From positions 1 to 7,125 of the forward strand of contig CAYURP010000074.1 in the NCBI GenBank assembly GCA_964447175.1: a DNA stretch of 7,125 nucleotides, read 5' to 3'. Below are positions 5,012-7,125 of the stretch, in pieces (the first letter of the stretch is position 1; each line of letters starts with the position of its first letter). The notes under the pieces are model-generated. The model searched no databases. It saw only the letters and a list, made by a program, of their open reading frames with translations, and had not been told where the DNA came from. Source of the stretch: CAYURP01 sp964447175. Lineage in GTDB: Bacteria > Zixibacteria > MSB-5A5 > SM23-73-2. A program made the translations under genes and the position numbers.

Positions 5012-7125
5012 ATGATAAAGTTGGGCAGAGAACTTCGATCCTGGCTTGAAGAGAAGTTTGGCAATCGGGTGAATTTTCATAAGACAGAACGTAAACTCTA
5101 CGGGCATGACATAGCTGCTATGCCTAGCCTTTTCAAGCCACTCATAGGTAATACCATCCCAGAAGCAGTAGTTCAGCCAGAGACAGAAGCGGAGGTGGTG
5201 GAACTGGTTCGGTGGGCAGTACAGAATAACATACCTCTTACTCCACGAGGCAAGGCTTCCTCAGGCTACGGGGGAGTAATTCCGGTTAAACAGGGTCTGG
5301 TTGTGGATTTCTACCGGATGAAAAGAATTCTTAACATCGATCCGAAAGCTCAAACCGCCACTGTAGAAGCAGGTGTGGTCTGGGAATCGCTGGATCGGGA
5401 GCTGGTTAAACATAATCTCACCTTGCGGCTTTACCCCACCAGCTACCCCTCTTCCACTGCCGGAGGCTGGCTGGCTCAGGGTGGCACCGGTATTGGATCT
5501 TATGAAGCGGGCTGGTATAAAGACAACGTTATCAGCGCCCGAGTGGTTCTGCCTACAGGGGAGCTGAAGGAATTTGCAGGAGAAGAGCTTGACCTGGTAG
5601 CTGATACAGAAGGCATTATCGGTTTTATAACTCAGGTTACCATAAAGGTTCAGCCTCTCGAAGAATTAGAGATTGTATGCGTGGGCTGTCCTGATCCTCA
5701 CGATTTACAGCATCTGATAGAGATGATCATTGCCGCTGATCTTCCCATCTGGTCTTTGATTTTCATAAATCCACGAATGGCTGAACTAAAGAACCGGGCA
5801 CCTTTGAGGGAACATTACGGTCATCCTGCTGAAGAACGGGTGCTCCTTCCAGCTTCTTATATTATGACCCTGGCTTTCAGAAAAAGGGATCGACTTTCGG
5901 TTATGGGTAAACTTCCGGAGATTCTTAAATCCTGTATGGGCGAAATCTTAAGCGATCGTATTGCCCAGCACGAGTGGAAGAACCGTTTTAAACTGATGGT
6001 GGTTAAACGTCTTGGTCCCTCTCTGGTGCCAGCTGAGGTGATCGTTCCTCTTTCCAGCTTAGGAGACGTGATGGTCGAGATCGAGAGAAAAATAAACCAG
6101 CCTGTGGTCAAGGAAGGTGTGATCATCCAGAAAGGCAAAGATGGCAGCCCGGAGGTGGTTATCCTGGGCTTCATACCCAGCGATGAACGCAAGTTCAGTT
6201 ACAATTTTGTCTTCTCGTTAGTTCTTACTTTAATAAAGATTGCCGAAAAATACGGGGGCCGTCCTTATGCTACAGGTCTTTATTTCGGGAAAAAAGCTGA
6301 TCAGATATTAGGCAAGGAACGCGCAGATCGACTTCGTGCCTTCAAAAAAGAGATTGACCCTAAAAAGATAATGAATCCGGGTAAGGTTATAGAAAAGGGA
6401 GTGGTGGGAAGTGCTCTCAGTTTAGCCGGAGCTTTTGAGCCGGTGGTCAGACCCTTTGGCAATCGGGTCATAACCGAGTTAGGAGAACGCCCAACCCTGC
6501 CGGTGCGGGGTATACCGGCTGACGTTGCCTGGTACGCTTATAGCTGTTCCCAGTGTGGTTATTGCATCGATGAGTGTGACCAGTTCTACGGACGAGGCTG
6601 GGAATCTCAAAGTCCGCGGGGCAAATGGTACTGGCTCAGAGAGTATATGGAAGGTCGGGAAAATTGGAGCCAGTTTATGGTGGACACTATTATTGTCTGC
6701 ACCACCTGCGAGCTGTGTAACCTGCGCTGTTCTTCGGTTTTGCCTATCGAACCGTCCTGGATGAAACTTCGGGGTAAGCTAATTGAGGAAGACAAGAAAA
6801 TGACCTTCCCACCGTTTGAAATGATGGCAGCAGCCTTACGCGCTGAAGGAGACATCTGGGCAGGGTATCGAAAGGATCGAACTGCCTGGTTTCCTGAGGA
6901 CTTAAAAGAAAAGCACGGGACAGGTCGCAAGGCAAAAAACGTCTATTTTGCCGGCTGCACTGCCTCCTACGTTGAACAAGATATTGCCATGGCAAGTGTC
7001 AGGCTTCTGGATGCAGCGGGCGTGGACTTTGGCTACGTAGGGGAGAAGGAGAACTGCTGCGGAACTCCAATGCTGGTGGCTGGCAAGTGGGAATTGTTCG
7101 CTGAGATAATGAAAAAGAACATTCA
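5012..7125 (+). CDS. Fused FAD-linked dehydrogenase and dicluster Fe-S protein (GlcD-GlcF type), 3' end missing
   Basis: Probable oxidoreductase that takes electrons from a 2-hydroxyacid-like substrate on FAD and passes them through two [4Fe-4S] clusters to an unknown acceptor. The frame has no stop over 704 codons. The N-terminal FAD-binding (PCMH-type) domain includes QPETEAEVVELV and the PP-loop from P78 (PRGKASSGYGGVIPV), then YPSSTAGGWLAQGGTGIGS. The K-A-S-S in the loop is atypical; most relatives have G-G-T or similar there. The C-terminal FAD-oxidase part ends at IDPKKIMNPGKV. Two ferredoxin motifs follow: C512, C515, C518, C522 and C563, C566, C569, C573. A CCG (HdrD/GlcF-type) domain starts at C649, with CCGTP at 682-686 (CX32CCGxP). 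Fused relatives usually have a second CCG motif and about 900-1000 residues, so some 200 or more are beyond the window. Lactate, glycolate or another hydroxyacid is possible. No membrane segment is visible. Confidence 0.93.
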   Translation, partial: MIKLGRELRSWLEEKFGNRVNFHKTERKLYGHDIAAMPSLFKPLIGNTIPEAVVQPETEAEVVELVRWAVQNNIPLTPRGKASSGYGGVIPVKQGLVVDFYRMKRILNIDPKAQTATVEAGVVWESLDRELVKHNLTLRLYPTSYPSSTAGGWLAQGGTGIGSYEAGWYKDNVISARVVLPTGELKEFAGEELDLVADTEGIIGFITQVTIKVQPLEELEIVCVGCPDPHDLQHLIEMIIAADLPIWSLIFINPRMAELKNRAPLREHYGHPAEERVLLPASYIMTLAFRKRDRLSVMGKLPEILKSCMGEILSDRIAQHEWKNRFKLMVVKRLGPSLVPAEVIVPLSSLGDVMVEIERKINQPVVKEGVIIQKGKDGSPEVVILGFIPSDERKFSYNFVFSLVLTLIKIAEKYGGRPYATGLYFGKKADQILGKERADRLRAFKKEIDPKKIMNPGKVIEKGVVGSALSLAGAFEPVVRPFGNRVITELGERPTLPVRGIPADVAWYAYSCSQCGYCIDECDQFYGRGWESQSPRGKWYWLREYMEGRENWSQFMVDTIIVCTTCELCNLRCSSVLPIEPSWMKLRGKLIEEDKKMTFPPFEMMAAALRAEGDIWAGYRKDRTAWFPEDLKEKHGTGRKAKNVYFAGCTASYVEQDIAMASVRLLDAAGVDFGYVGEKENCCGTPMLVAGKWELFAEIMKKNI

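Noticed and set aside
5857..6995. Antisense and alternate-frame open frames within the FAD/Fe-S gene
   Set aside because: The + strand frame from 5012 has continuous conserved domains across this region, which explains them as shadows.

Overview
The window carries five protein-coding genes, all on the + strand, plus an unusually repeat-rich stretch of about 1.1 kb in the middle. The base composition is moderate in G+C, Shine-Dalgarno sites are clear, and one -10 box is perfect, so this is a bacterial chromosome segment. The mix of a sugar ABC importer, a tyrosine phenol-lyase/tryptophanase relative and a large FAD/Fe-S oxidoreductase suggests an anaerobic heterotroph. The dispersed heptamer and hairpin repeats recall those I associate with uncultivated FCB-group lineages, but that placement is a weak inference. 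Both ends of the window cut through genes.

Layout. Positions 1-1632 hold the 3' part of a MalF/UgpA-type sugar permease and a complete MalG/UgpE-type partner; the stop codon of the first directly abuts the start codon of the second. The solute-binding protein is presumably upstream, outside the window. Positions 1633-1805 hold a promoter with a perfect TATAAT, a small inverted repeat and a strong ribosome binding site. They lead into a 481-residue PLP enzyme of the tyrosine phenol-lyase/tryptophanase family (1806-3251), which keeps the phenol-recognition residues but has lost two conserved active-site positions. Positions 3250-3599 and 4029-4374 are repeat islands either side of a small SlyD-like FKBP prolyl isomerase (3600-4028). 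They hold three arrays of a degenerate 7-bp unit, nested and simple hairpins, and a two-hairpin cloverleaf-like structure. A GNAT acetyltransferase follows (4375-4833). After a 178-bp gap, a very long reading frame opens at 5012 and runs off the end. It is a fused GlcD-like FAD dehydrogenase and GlcF/HdrD-like dicluster Fe-S protein, 704 residues of which are visible.

The two permeases work together in one complex. The other genes show no shared pathway: each has its own spacing, ribosome binding site and, in two cases, a candidate promoter. The most unusual material is non-coding. The heptamer arrays all begin after GATC, keep a strict 7-bp register, and place a 44-bp identical direct repeat on either side of the FKBP gene.
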